Part shown: positions 50,880 through 59,641 of the stretch, piece after piece | Numbering within the stretch: the first letter of the stretch is position 1 | Layout of the letters: every line of letters starts with the position of its first letter | Assembly: GCA_041946965.1 (NCBI GenBank) | Contig: JBHGBM010000022.1 | Location: forward strand, 39,683-103,682 | Direction of reading: 5' to 3' | DNA length: 64,000 nucleotides | Source: JBHGBM01 sp041946965 | GTDB taxonomy: Bacteria > Acidobacteriota > Terriglobia > Bryobacterales > Bryobacteraceae | Position numbers and translations under genes: made by a program | Notes under the pieces: model-generated | Told to the model about the DNA's origin: nothing | Database searches by the model: none | What the model saw: only the letters and a program-made list of their open reading frames with translations

Positions 50880-51378
50880 AGCCGTTCTCCTTCGCCGCAA
50901 GCTCCCGTTCCGCCTCGCCTCCGGCGCGAAGCAGGAGCCGCCCGGAGGCCACCTCCAGCCGCACCGTGCGGTACACCGTGCCGCCCACCGCTTCCGATTT
51001 GAGCAGCACGCCCGCTTTCCACAGCAGCTTGCGCAGGGCCAGGTAGTTGCGCTTGCCGATCTCGAAGACGCCCTTGTCGTCCACGATCTGCGCTCCCCCG
51101 GCCGCCCATACGGCGAGACGCCGCTTCTGCGCCCCCCGCGCGCACACCTCGCGCATCAGCAGCGCCATCCCGGTATCGGCGAACATGGCCGGCTGCCGCC
51201 CGCCGCGCTCCCGGTCCAGGCCCGAGTCCGGCAGCATGAAGTGCAGCAGCCCGCCCACGCGCGCCACCGGGTCGTGCACCGCCACCGCAATGCAGGACCC
51301 CAACGCATAGGTGGTCAACACATCCTCCGCAGTCTCGCTCACCCGGCAATCCCCCACGCCCACCACTACATTGCGCAT
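50869..51378 (-). CDS. cheD: Chemoreceptor glutamine deamidase CheD
   Basis: A 169-residue CheD with the catalytic Cys in TYALGSCIAV and His in GGLLHFMLPDS, and the later AGGAQIVDD block. CheD deamidates receptor glutamines and in some bacteria binds CheC to raise its phosphatase activity. The start ATG 51378 overlaps the cheR stop by 13 nt. Confidence 0.9.
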   Translation of the reverse strand: MRNVVVGVGDCRVSETAEDVLTTYALGSCIAVAVHDPVARVGGLLHFMLPDSGLDRERGGRQPAMFADTGMALLMREVCARGAQKRRLAVWAAGGAQIVDDKGVFEIGKRNYLALRKLLWKAGVLLKSEAVGGTVYRTVRLEVASGRLLLRAGGEAERELAAKENGYGL

Positions 51379-52178
51379 CGCCCGCCCCGCTTGCGGTAGA
51401 CCGCCGGGCGCACGTACTCCAGCCCGTGCCGGACCCCCGTAAGGCTTTCGGAATGTCCCACGAACAGGTAGCCGCCCGGCTCGAGCCTTTGGGCGAGCCG
51501 CTCCACCAGGTCCTGCTGCGTGGCCTTGTCGAAGTAGATCATCACGTTGCGGCAGAAGATCACGGTCATGCCGCCCAGGGATTCGAAACTCTCGATCAGG
51601 TTGATCCGGCGGAAATCGACCTGGGCGCGGATCTCCGGCCTGACCTGGTATTGCCCCTGGTCCGGCCCGGAGCACCGCACAAAGAAACGGTGGCGCAGCG
51701 GCTCCGGCACCTCCGCCAGCCGGTCGGCTCCGTATACGCCCCGGCGGGCCGCCTGGAGCGCCCGGGTGGAAATGTCCGTGGCCAGCAGTTCGAAAGCGCC
51801 GCCGGCGAGCACGAAAGCCAGCGAATAGGCCTCCTCGCCGGTGGCGCAGGCCGCACACCACACCCGCGCCCTCCGGGGCTGCCAGTCCTGCGCCAGCGCG
51901 CGCAGGAATTCGAAGTGCGCCGGCTCCCGGAAGAAGCTGGTGTAATTGGTCACCAGCGCATCGATCATGCCGGTGAGCGCCTCCCCGGTGCGGTCGTCGA
52001 GCACGTGCCGGAAGTAGTCGCGGAACGACGAAAAGCGCTGTTCGCGCACGCGCTTGCCCAGGCGCGCCGCCACCAGGCTTTCCTTTCCCGGGCGCAGGTC
52101 CAGGCCGAATCGCTCGCGGGCCAGCCGCCGGATCTGTTCAAATTCCCCCGAAGAGAGCTCGACCGCGCTAGTCGCCAT
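51366..52178 (-). CDS. cheR: Chemoreceptor methyltransferase CheR
   Basis: A 270-residue CheR. The N-terminal helical domain has GLDLRPGKESLVAARLGKR, and the catalytic SAM domain has NYTSFFREPAHFEFL, WCAACATGEEAYSLAF, TDIS and VIFCRNVMIYFD. It methylates receptor glutamates. ATG 52178 overlaps the cheA stop by 11 nt; ATG 52199 with GGAG is an alternative start. Confidence 0.92.
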   Translation of the reverse strand: MATSAVELSSGEFEQIRRLARERFGLDLRPGKESLVAARLGKRVREQRFSSFRDYFRHVLDDRTGEALTGMIDALVTNYTSFFREPAHFEFLRALAQDWQPRRARVWCAACATGEEAYSLAFVLAGGAFELLATDISTRALQAARRGVYGADRLAEVPEPLRHRFFVRCSGPDQGQYQVRPEIRAQVDFRRINLIESFESLGGMTVIFCRNVMIYFDKATQQDLVERLAQRLEPGGYLFVGHSESLTGVRHGLEYVRPAVYRKRGGRCAM

Positions 52179-54084
52179 TGCTGCCGCCGAAAATCCCATT
52201 CATCTCCAGAATCAGACCCACGCGGCCGTCGCCCAGGATGGTGCCGCCCGCCACGCCCGGGATATTTTTCAGCCGCTCGCCCAGGCTCTTGATGACCACC
52301 TCCTGCTTGCCGATCAGCTCGTCCACCATGAGGCAGAACACCTTGCCCTCGGCGTCGCAGACGATCAGCACGGCCTCGCACGGGTTCTGGTGGCGCGCTT
52401 CCAGGTTGAAGCGGCGGTGCAGCCGGACCAGCGGCAGCAGGCGCTCGTGCACCATCACCATCTCGTCGCGCCCCTCCAAGGTGAACACGGCATCCGGAGC
52501 GGGCCGGAACACCTCCCGCACCGCGAAGATGGGCACGATGTAGCGGTAGGCGCCCAGCGCGACCACCAGCCCGTCGATGATCGCCAGCGTCAGAGGCAGC
52601 TTGATGGAGAACGTGGTTCCCTTTCCCGGCGCGGTCTCGATGTCGATGCGCCCGCGGAGCTTCTGCACCTGCTTGCGCACCACGTCCATGCCTACGCCGC
52701 GGCCGGAAACGTCGGTCACCTGCTCGGCGGTGGAAAAGCCCGGCTCGAAGATCAGGTTGTAGACCTCCGCGTCGGCCAGCCCCTCCGGCCCCGCCAGCCC
52801 GCGCTCGCGCGCCTTGCGCAGGATCTTCTCGCGGTTCAGGCCGCGCCCGTCGTCGGCCACCTCGATCACGATCTGCCCGCCGTGATGGAAGGCCGCCAGC
52901 CGCATCTGTCCCGCCGCGGGCTTGCCGGCGGCGGCGCGCTCCTCCGCGCTTTCCACCCCGTGGTCGATGGAGTTGCGCACCATGTGCAGCAGCGGATCGG
53001 TAAGTTCTTCCGCGATGGTCTTATCGAGTTCGGTATCCTCGCCGCTCAGGTGCATCTCCACGGGCTTGGCCGCCTTGCGCGAGAGGTCGCGGGCCAGCCG
53101 CGCCGTGCGCTGGAAGAGCTGGCCGATGGGGATCATGCGCATGGCCATGGCGGTGCGCTGCACCTCGGTGGTGATGCGCGCCAATTGCGAGATATTGCGC
53201 ACCAGGTTGGAGCTGCCGGCCTGCTCGAGCGCCGGATCGTGGCGCACCAGCGACTGCGCGATCACCATCTCCCCCACCATGTCCATGAGGTAGTCGAGCT
53301 TGGCGGCGTCCACACGGACCGAGAAATGTTCGACTTTCCTGGCCGCCGCTTCGCGCGCGGGTTGCGGCGCCGCGCTTTCCTCGGGCTTCGCCTGCGGGCC
53401 GGAGGGCGCGGCGCTCTCCTGTTCCCCCGCTCCGGCGATGCGCGCCAGCAGGCCCGAGGGCGGTTCGGCGGCGGGACCGCCGGCCTCCACGGCTTTGATC
53501 GCCACCGCCAGCCAGTCTCCGCTTTCCAGGATCACGTCGATCACCGCCGGCCGGATGATCAACCTTCCGTTCCTGGCCACGTCGAGCAGCGTCTCCACTT
53601 CGTGCGCTACTTCCTGGATAAACGCGAAATCCAGAAAACCGGCCAGGCCCTTGATGGTATGGAAGCTGCGGAACAGGGAGTGGACCGCCTCGGCGTTATC
53701 CGGGTCCTGTTCGAGCACCAGGGCCTGGGCCTCGACCGAAGCCAGATGCTCGCGCGCTTCCACCACGAAATCGCGGATCAGCTCGGGATCCTGCGCCAGG
53801 GGATTGACGGGAGCGGCGGCGCTGCGGCTCTCCTCCTCGAGCGCCTGCTGGATGCCGGCCACCCCCGGGCCGAGCTCGGCGCCGCCGGGTTCCAGCAGCG
53901 CCGCCGCCAGTGCGGCCGCCGCCCGCGCCGTCTCCGGACAACCCGCCCGGTCCGCCTCGCGGCTGATTTCCGTCAGGTCCGCCGAAAGGCGGGCCGCAAC
54001 CTGGGGCGACGGCGGCTCTTCCAGGACGGTGCGCATAGCCAGCGCCTCGACGCGCCGGCGCAGGTTCTCGGGTTGCTCGGGCAT
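52168..54084 (-). CDS. cheA: Chemotaxis histidine kinase CheA
   Basis: A 638-residue CheA. A helical N-terminal region of unclear origin (1-95) precedes the P1/Hpt domain, with phosphorylated H142 in LFRSFHTIKGLAGF. A linker without an obvious P2 domain follows, then the P3 dimerisation helices (KLDYLMDMVGEMVIAQSL), the P4 ATPase with HMVRNSIDHGVE, VADDGRGL and DVSGRGVGMDVV, and the CheW-like P5 (GAYRYIVPIFAVREV). It signals to the CheY and CheB proteins encoded downstream. It starts 29 nt after cheW. Confidence 0.94.
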   Translation of the reverse strand: MPEQPENLRRRVEALAMRTVLEEPPSPQVAARLSADLTEISREADRAGCPETARAAAALAAALLEPGGAELGPGVAGIQQALEEESRSAAAPVNPLAQDPELIRDFVVEAREHLASVEAQALVLEQDPDNAEAVHSLFRSFHTIKGLAGFLDFAFIQEVAHEVETLLDVARNGRLIIRPAVIDVILESGDWLAVAIKAVEAGGPAAEPPSGLLARIAGAGEQESAAPSGPQAKPEESAAPQPAREAAARKVEHFSVRVDAAKLDYLMDMVGEMVIAQSLVRHDPALEQAGSSNLVRNISQLARITTEVQRTAMAMRMIPIGQLFQRTARLARDLSRKAAKPVEMHLSGEDTELDKTIAEELTDPLLHMVRNSIDHGVESAEERAAAGKPAAGQMRLAAFHHGGQIVIEVADDGRGLNREKILRKARERGLAGPEGLADAEVYNLIFEPGFSTAEQVTDVSGRGVGMDVVRKQVQKLRGRIDIETAPGKGTTFSIKLPLTLAIIDGLVVALGAYRYIVPIFAVREVFRPAPDAVFTLEGRDEMVMVHERLLPLVRLHRRFNLEARHQNPCEAVLIVCDAEGKVFCLMVDELIGKQEVVIKSLGERLKNIPGVAGGTILGDGRVGLILEMNGIFGGSNGD

Positions 54085-54113
54085 GACTCTTCTGTCCTCC
54101 GGTCCGGAACGGG

Positions 54114-54632
54114 CTAGGACAATAATTTGTCCAGCCCCCGCAGTTCCTCGGCCGAGAGCACCTGGTCGATCTCCAGGAGAATCTTCACCTTGCCCTTGAC
54201 CTTCGCCATGCCCAGCAGGTACGTGGTGGTGACGCCGTGGCCGAAATCCGGCGTGTCCTCGATGTCGCCTTCGGCGAGGTTCAACACCTCCGCCACGCCA
54301 TCCACCACGATGCCCATGTGCAGGGCCCCCGCCTGCCCCTCCACCTGCACCACGATGATGCAGGTGCGCTGCGTGTATTCCATCTCGGGGAGGCCGAATT
54401 TCAGACGCAGGTCCACCACCGGGATCACCTTGCCGCGCAGGTTGATCACGCCCTTGACATAGGGCGGCGTCTGGGGCACCGCGGTGATGTCCTGGACGCC
54501 CATAATCTCGCGGACCTTCAGCACTTGAATCCCGAACTCCTCGCGGCCCAGGTGAAACACCAGGTATTTGCCCGCGCGGGGCGCGGATGGGAGTGCGCCA
54601 TTCTCTTCGGAAACGACGGCTGCTGCTTGCAT
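54114..54632 (-). CDS. cheW: Chemotaxis coupling protein CheW
   Basis: A 172-residue CheW with a 30-residue N-terminal extension and the usual blocks KYLVFHLGREEFGIQVLKVREIM, PYVKGVINLRGKVIPVVDLR and MGIVVDGVAEVLNL. It links CheA to chemoreceptors. ATG 54632 is set by AAGGAG at ideal spacing. It is the first gene of the operon, 62 nt after a predicted sigma-28 start site. No receptor gene is present in the window. Confidence 0.92.
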   Translation of the reverse strand: MQAAAVVSEENGALPSAPRAGKYLVFHLGREEFGIQVLKVREIMGVQDITAVPQTPPYVKGVINLRGKVIPVVDLRLKFGLPEMEYTQRTCIIVVQVEGQAGALHMGIVVDGVAEVLNLAEGDIEDTPDFGHGVTTTYLLGMAKVKGKVKILLEIDQVLSAEELRGLDKLLS

Positions 54633-54702
54633 GCTTTCTCCTTCGAGAAACGCGGCCGGCCGGCCGCTGAGGTTTTCGTGGCCCGTAACCGGGTCCACCT
54701 AC

Positions 54703-54729
54703 TTATCGGCCGCGGGAGTGAAACCTGTA
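54703..54729 (-). promoter_or_regulatory. Sigma-28 (FliA-type) promoter of che operon
   Basis: On the minus strand TACAGGTT (54722-54729, 6 of 8 matches to TAAAGTTT) is followed after exactly 11 nt by GCCGATAA (54703-54710, 8 of 8). This is the known sigma-28 consensus and spacing. It is about 70 nt upstream of the cheW ATG in the 181-bp gap after araB. The gap also holds an inverted copy of the CCGATAAG core at 54745-54752. Confidence 0.65.
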
Positions 54730-54813
54730 CCACGCGGCACGGCGTCCGATAAGAGACACGCAGCCGCTTCGCGGGAATCCGCGGAAAAATCGATCAGGCT
54801 GTTCGATCAGGCC

Positions 54814-56409
54814 CTAAGATGCCGCCGCGGCGGACGGTTGCCTCGTCTGGGCGGAGAGTTTCCGCAACGCGGGGAGCACGTCGCCGGGCGCTACGGTCTG
54901 CGGCCCGGGTTTTCCGAACGCGAAGTATAGCCGGCGGTACAGGGCGTAGAGCTGCTCGCAGGCCTGGTTCTGCGCGGCATCGGGCTGTATGGTGCGATAG
55001 CGCGGGCACAGCGCGTCCTGCGCCTCTTCGATGCTGCGGAACGCGCCCGCCGCCAGGAAGGCGAAGATCGCCGACCCCAGGCTGGTGACTTCGTCCTCCG
55101 GCACCAGCACGGGCTTGTTCAGCACGTTGGCATAGATCCGGTTGAGCGCCTCGTTCTTCTGCGGGATGCCGCCGCCGTTGATCACGCGGCGTATGGCTAC
55201 GCCGTGCTCCGCCATGCGCTCCAGGATCACGCGCGTGTGGAACGCGGTACCCTCGATGGCGGCGAACAACTCGTCCTGCGCGGTGTGGGTGAGGTTCCAG
55301 CCGAAGGTCACGCCGCCCAGTTCGGGATTCACCAGCACGGTGCGGTCCCCGTTGTCCCAGGTGAGCCGCAGCAGCCCGGTCTGGCCGTTGCGGTAATTCT
55401 CCAGGCCCTGCGAGAGCGCGGCGACCGTGCCGCCCGCGCGCCGCGCGATGGCATCGAAGATGTCGCCGGTGGCGGAAAGCCCCGCTTCAATGCCGTAGTA
55501 TTGCGGGTGAATCGACCCTTTCACCACGCCGCACACCCCGGGGATGAGATCGACCTGGCGCGCGATGGCCATGATGCAGGTGGAGGTGCCCACCACGTTG
55601 ACCACGTCGCCCTCCCGCACGCCCGCGCCAATGGCGTCCCAGTGCGCGTCGAAAGCGCCCACCGGAATGGGGATGCCGGGTTTCAGCCCGAGTTTCGCGG
55701 CCCACTCCGGCATGAGCTTTCCGGCGATGACGTCCGACGTCGCGTAGCGGCCGCCGATACGGTCCCGCACGCCCGCCAGCAGCGGATCCACCTTGGCCAG
55801 AAACGCGTCCGGCGGCAGCCCGCCCAGCGACTCGTTCCACATCCACTTGTGGCCCATGGCGCAGATGCTGCGCGGAACCGCGGCGGGATCCGCGATGCCG
55901 CACAGCACCGCGGCCACCATGTCGCAATGCTCGAGCGCGGTGGCGAATGCGCCCCGGCCGGCGGGATTGTGGCGCAGCCAGTGCAGCAGCTTCGAGAAAC
56001 CCCACTCGGAGGAGTACACGCCGCCGCACCAGTCGAGCGCCTCCAGTTTCTCGCGGCGTCCGGCTTCGGTAATCTCGGCGGCTTCGCGCGCCGCGCGATG
56101 ATCGCACCAGAGGTAGTAATCGTCCAGCGGCTGCAAGTTCGCATCCACCGGGACCACGCTCGAACCGGTGGTATCGAGCGCGATCGCCTCCACCTGCTCG
56201 CCGGCGACGCCGGCGGCCGCAATCGCTTTGCGCGTGGCGGCGGCCAGGGCCTCCATGTGATCGCGATGGCTCTGGGTCGCATGGTCCGGATCTTCTTTCT
56301 TACGGATGAGCGGGTAGTCGGCGGTCGCCGAGCCCAGCCGGCCCTTGCCGCTGTCAAATATGGAGACGCGGACGCTCAGCGTCCCGAAGTCAACGCCTGC
56401 GACTATCAC
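54814..56409 (-). CDS. araB: Ribulokinase
   Basis: A 531-residue FGGY-family kinase matching ribulokinases: GVDFGTLSVRVSIFD phosphate-binding start, LDTTGSSVVPVD, the YLWCDHRA block, a CGGVYSSEWGFSKLLH block, GAFDAHWDAIGAG, VGTSTCIM and INGGGIPQKN. It phosphorylates L-ribulose in arabinose breakdown. Neighbouring araA or araD are not in the window. The start is GTG 56409, with a TACGAT box 7 nt upstream and no Shine-Dalgarno site. It is preceded on the same strand by the GH42-like gene. Confidence 0.85.
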   Translation of the reverse strand: MIVAGVDFGTLSVRVSIFDSGKGRLGSATADYPLIRKKEDPDHATQSHRDHMEALAAATRKAIAAAGVAGEQVEAIALDTTGSSVVPVDANLQPLDDYYLWCDHRAAREAAEITEAGRREKLEALDWCGGVYSSEWGFSKLLHWLRHNPAGRGAFATALEHCDMVAAVLCGIADPAAVPRSICAMGHKWMWNESLGGLPPDAFLAKVDPLLAGVRDRIGGRYATSDVIAGKLMPEWAAKLGLKPGIPIPVGAFDAHWDAIGAGVREGDVVNVVGTSTCIMAIARQVDLIPGVCGVVKGSIHPQYYGIEAGLSATGDIFDAIARRAGGTVAALSQGLENYRNGQTGLLRLTWDNGDRTVLVNPELGGVTFGWNLTHTAQDELFAAIEGTAFHTRVILERMAEHGVAIRRVINGGGIPQKNEALNRIYANVLNKPVLVPEDEVTSLGSAIFAFLAAGAFRSIEEAQDALCPRYRTIQPDAAQNQACEQLYALYRRLYFAFGKPGPQTVAPGDVLPALRKLSAQTRQPSAAAAS

Positions 56410-56422
56410 GGTGAAGATCGTA

Positions 56423-58561
56423 TCACGGCGCGAGCGGCCCGGCGATGGCGTAGGGCTCCAGGCGCAGCGCGCGCCGCGCGAATCGCACCTCGGCCGGATC
56501 GTCCCCGAAATTGAGCAGCAGCGTGCCGCCGTCCTCGAGCACGCTCCAGTAGACGGAATCGGGTTTTTCCATCGCCAGCGCGGTCCGGGTGGCCGCCCGC
56601 AGTTGCGGCATCTCGCGCAAACGGTCGCGCACGAAGCGGGCGAACGGCTGGCCCGGCTCGGGGTCGCCGGGGAAGAAGATCACGCGGCCCTTGCCGGTCC
56701 GGCCCGCGCGCCAGCGGCTCCACACGGAAGTGTCGCCCTCCACGGTCTGGAGCGCGCCGCGCGGGCGTTCGGGGTAGATGAGCACGCCGCCCTCCTCCAC
56801 CCAGCGCGCGATGCGCTCGAGCACCGGCGCCTCGGTCACGTAGCCCCAGGGGAAGAGCAGGACCTTGTAGCGCGCGAGCGCGCCATCCATCACCATCGGC
56901 TCGCTGGCGTAGTCGAAGTCGACGGCGGAGCGCAGGGCCTCGGCGCGCGAGAGGAACGCGGAGGCCCACAGGTAGCGGATGGCCTCATCGTCGAGCTTGA
57001 TGGTGGTGTCCGGGTAGAACGCGGCCACATCGACGAGCGGCGGCGCGCGCCGGTCAAGCAGGGGCGCGTACCGCAGCCAGGCGCCGATAGCCTGGTCGTT
57101 GCCGTACAGGTTCGAGTGGTAGTAGAACAGGTGCTCGCCGTTGTTGACCACGGTATTGAACAGCCGCGCCACCACGCCGCGCATGCTGCCGAATCCGCCG
57201 GGCTCATAACCCAGCCTGGCGCCGTAAAAACGCGCCGCCGAGGACGCCATGCGGGTGATGGCGAAGTTCTGCGGGTAATTGTCGCTCTCGTTGGTGAGCC
57301 GCATGCCGCCGGCGAGCCGCGCCATGACGCGCGCCTGCGCGGTGTAATCGGTGCCGATCTCGATGGGGCCCCACCCGCCCGAGGACTGGTGGATGACCGC
57401 ATCCGGCAACGCCTCGCGCGCCCACACGGCCCACTGCTCACACCAGCGGCTCATGGCGTCCATGTACCAGGTGGCGAAGTCGGCGCGTTTGCGCGGCGCG
57501 GCCGCGGTGATGGGCAAGAACGGGCGCACGGCGCCGAACGACGGCACCGGCTCGCGCCACGCCGCGGAGAGCGCGGCCACGTCGGGGTAACGCGCTTCCA
57601 GCCAGCGGCGGAACGAGGCGGGCGCGCAGGCATCTCCCGCCCAGTAACCGATGTGGGTGTGGATGGGCTGTCCCTGGTAGCCCCAGTCGCCGCGCGCGGG
57701 GTACTGCGCCTCGCCGTAATTGCCGCTGGGGCCCAGCCGTATGCCCAGCAGCGCCTTGCGCCTGCCGTAGTGCCGGCCGAATTCGCTCAGGAAGCGCCGC
57801 ACGTACTTCGATTGCGTATCGCAGAAGATGGACTGGATGTCGTTCTTGAGCCCGTGCTCCAGGCAGACGAAGCCGGAGTTCTCCGGCGAATCGTGATACC
57901 ACTCCGGCAGCGCGTAGGCCGAGCCCACGATCAGCAGCGGGAACCATTGCAGGCCGTGACGCTCGATCTCGTCCACCACGGCATCGTAGAAGCTCCAGTC
58001 GAAGACGCCGGGCGCGCGCTCCACGAAATTCCACTTGACATAACTCTCGATGCCGTTGAAGCCCAGCGCGCGGGCGAGCGGCAGCAGGTTCCGGAGCGAT
58101 GCGAGCGCCTCGGGCAGGTCCGAAGGTTTGGCGGCGTCCGCGCCGGCCGTGGTCACGCGCTGCGAGGGGCGCTGAAAGGCCAGGGCGGGCGCGACCCGCG
58201 GCGCCGTCTCGCGGGGCGGTTCCGCATCCGCCAGCGAGACGGACCGCAGCGCCGGCACGCCCTCGAGCCGCAGCGGGCGGGTAAGCGCCGGCAGGCGAAA
58301 GACCGCGCGGCGCACGCGCCCCGTGTTGAGCCGCGCGACGCCCCACTGTTCGCGTTGCGAGACGTGCTCGGAAACCGTGATCAGTCCGTAGCCGCGGTCC
58401 AGGTACTCGACCACCAGCCATCCCGAAACCGGAGCGGAAGCGGAAACGGTGTAGCCGGTGCGGCGGAAGTAGCCGGCGGCATCCGGGTCGGGTGTGACCG
58501 TGAGGCGCGTGACGCCGGCGCCCCAGGCACAAAACGGGAGCAGCAGAAGCAGGCGGCGCAC
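56423..58561 (-). CDS. Secreted GH42-like glycoside hydrolase
   Basis: A 712-residue exported enzyme (signal RRLLLLLPFCAWGAG after GTG 58561). A small beta domain (about 20-120) is followed by a TIM barrel with FNGIESYVKWNFVERAPGVFDW, the likely acid/base block GPSGNYGEAQ and a later TNESDNYPQ block that may hold the nucleophile. The C-terminal half includes a flavodoxin-like trimerisation domain (YKVLLFPWGYVTEAPVLERI, IYPERPRG), as in GH42 beta-galactosidases. Family placement is by layout and is not certain. It has no Shine-Dalgarno site, and TATGCT lies 6 nt before the GTG. It is followed by araB. Confidence 0.62.
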   Translation of the reverse strand: MRRLLLLLPFCAWGAGVTRLTVTPDPDAAGYFRRTGYTVSASAPVSGWLVVEYLDRGYGLITVSEHVSQREQWGVARLNTGRVRRAVFRLPALTRPLRLEGVPALRSVSLADAEPPRETAPRVAPALAFQRPSQRVTTAGADAAKPSDLPEALASLRNLLPLARALGFNGIESYVKWNFVERAPGVFDWSFYDAVVDEIERHGLQWFPLLIVGSAYALPEWYHDSPENSGFVCLEHGLKNDIQSIFCDTQSKYVRRFLSEFGRHYGRRKALLGIRLGPSGNYGEAQYPARGDWGYQGQPIHTHIGYWAGDACAPASFRRWLEARYPDVAALSAAWREPVPSFGAVRPFLPITAAAPRKRADFATWYMDAMSRWCEQWAVWAREALPDAVIHQSSGGWGPIEIGTDYTAQARVMARLAGGMRLTNESDNYPQNFAITRMASSAARFYGARLGYEPGGFGSMRGVVARLFNTVVNNGEHLFYYHSNLYGNDQAIGAWLRYAPLLDRRAPPLVDVAAFYPDTTIKLDDEAIRYLWASAFLSRAEALRSAVDFDYASEPMVMDGALARYKVLLFPWGYVTEAPVLERIARWVEEGGVLIYPERPRGALQTVEGDTSVWSRWRAGRTGKGRVIFFPGDPEPGQPFARFVRDRLREMPQLRAATRTALAMEKPDSVYWSVLEDGGTLLLNFGDDPAEVRFARRALRLEPYAIAGPLAP

Positions 58562-58566
58562 GGTGG

Positions 58567-58573
58567 TAGCATA
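58567..58573. promoter_or_regulatory. Shared bidirectional -10 (TAGCATA) in an 18-bp divergent gap
   Basis: TAGCATA reads as TAGCAT on the plus strand, 7 nt before ATG 58580, and as TATGCT on the minus strand, 6 nt before GTG 58561. The whole gap between the two divergent starts is 18 bp, with no Shine-Dalgarno site on either side. Only one direction could be initiated at a time from this DNA. Confidence 0.45.
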
Positions 58574-58579
58574 TCGCGC

Positions 58580-59632
58580 ATGACCCGCCGCGCGCTCGTT
58601 TTTCTGGTTGCCCTGCCCGCGCTCGCGCAGCTCCCCGCCGGTCAGATCGCCGCGATCGAGAGTTTCGTAAGCGCCGAAATGGCCAGGGAGGGCATCCCGG
58701 GCGGCTCGCTGGCGGTGGCGGTGAACGGCCGCCTCCAGTACTCCAACGGTTTCGGCTTTTCCGACGTGGAGAACCAGGTGCCCGCGAAGGCCGCGACGGT
58801 CTACCGGCTGGCGTCCATCTCGAAACCCGTCACCGCCACGGCCGTGATGCAGCTTGCGGAGCGGGGGAAGATCGATCTCGACGCGGACGTGCGCAAGTAC
58901 GTGCCTGCCTTCCCCCGGAAGCAGTGGACCGTCACGGTGCGGCAACTGCTCTCGCACCTGGGCGGCATCCGGCACTATCGCGACGTGGCGGAGGCCAACC
59001 ATGCGCTCCATTTCGAGAACCTGACCGAGGCGCTGCGGCTGTTCAAAGACGACCCGCTGCTGTTCGAGCCCGGCACGCGCTCCTCGTACTCGACGTACGG
59101 CTTCAACCTCCTGGGGTGCGCCGTGGAAGCGGCCAGCGGCATGCCGTTCGTGGACTACCTGCGGACGCACATCTTCGCGCCCGCCCGCATGGACACCATG
59201 CGGGACGACAGCGTGCACGACATCATTCCGAACCGCGCGCAGGGCTACCGTAAAGCCGGGGGCGTGCTTCAGAACTCGCCGCTGGCGGATACCAGCGGGA
59301 AGATCCCCGGCGGGGGGCTGTGCTCGACCGCCGCGGACCTGGCGCGCTTCGGCATCGCGCTTCAAAGCGGCGCGCTCCTCCGCGAGGATACGCTGGCGAA
59401 GATGTGGACCGAGTCCCGGACGCGCGAAGGCAAGGGCGCCGGCTACGGCCTCGGCTGGAGCATCGGCCAATGGAAGACGCTTAAGCTGGTATCCCACGGC
59501 GGAGGCCAGGCGAGGGTGGCCACCATGCTGTGGCTGATACCCGAGCGCCGCTTCGCGCTGGCGTGGATGTGCAACCTGGAGGGATCGCGCGCGGGCATTC
59601 CGAACCGGGTGGCGGAGATCGTCCTGGAGTGA
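58580..59632 (+). CDS. Serine beta-lactamase-like hydrolase (S12, LACTB-like), exported
   Basis: A 350-residue class C beta-lactamase-fold protein with signal peptide (MTRRALVFLVALPALA). The catalytic SxxK is S79-I-S-K82. The tyrosine motif lies in RSSYSTYGFNLLG, and the third motif is VSHGGG. The LLSHLGGIRHY block is typical of LACTB and D-aminopeptidase-like members, which cleave peptides or esters rather than giving resistance. It lies 18 bp from the divergent GH42-like gene and is convergent with the TonB receptor gene. Confidence 0.83.
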   Translation: MTRRALVFLVALPALAQLPAGQIAAIESFVSAEMAREGIPGGSLAVAVNGRLQYSNGFGFSDVENQVPAKAATVYRLASISKPVTATAVMQLAERGKIDLDADVRKYVPAFPRKQWTVTVRQLLSHLGGIRHYRDVAEANHALHFENLTEALRLFKDDPLLFEPGTRSSYSTYGFNLLGCAVEAASGMPFVDYLRTHIFAPARMDTMRDDSVHDIIPNRAQGYRKAGGVLQNSPLADTSGKIPGGGLCSTAADLARFGIALQSGALLREDTLAKMWTESRTREGKGAGYGLGWSIGQWKTLKLVSHGGGQARVATMLWLIPERRFALAWMCNLEGSRAGIPNRVAEIVLE

Positions 59633-59641
59633 CGGCGCCGG

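Noticed and set aside
54743..54751. Second sigma-28 -10 (TCCGATAA) on the plus strand
   Set aside because: The required -35 sequence is missing at the correct spacing and no plus-strand gene follows.
56345..59632. 1095-codon frame containing the LACTB-like gene
   Set aside because: Only the part from ATG 58580 has a signal peptide and catalytic motifs. The upstream 745 codons are antisense to araB and the GH42-like gene.
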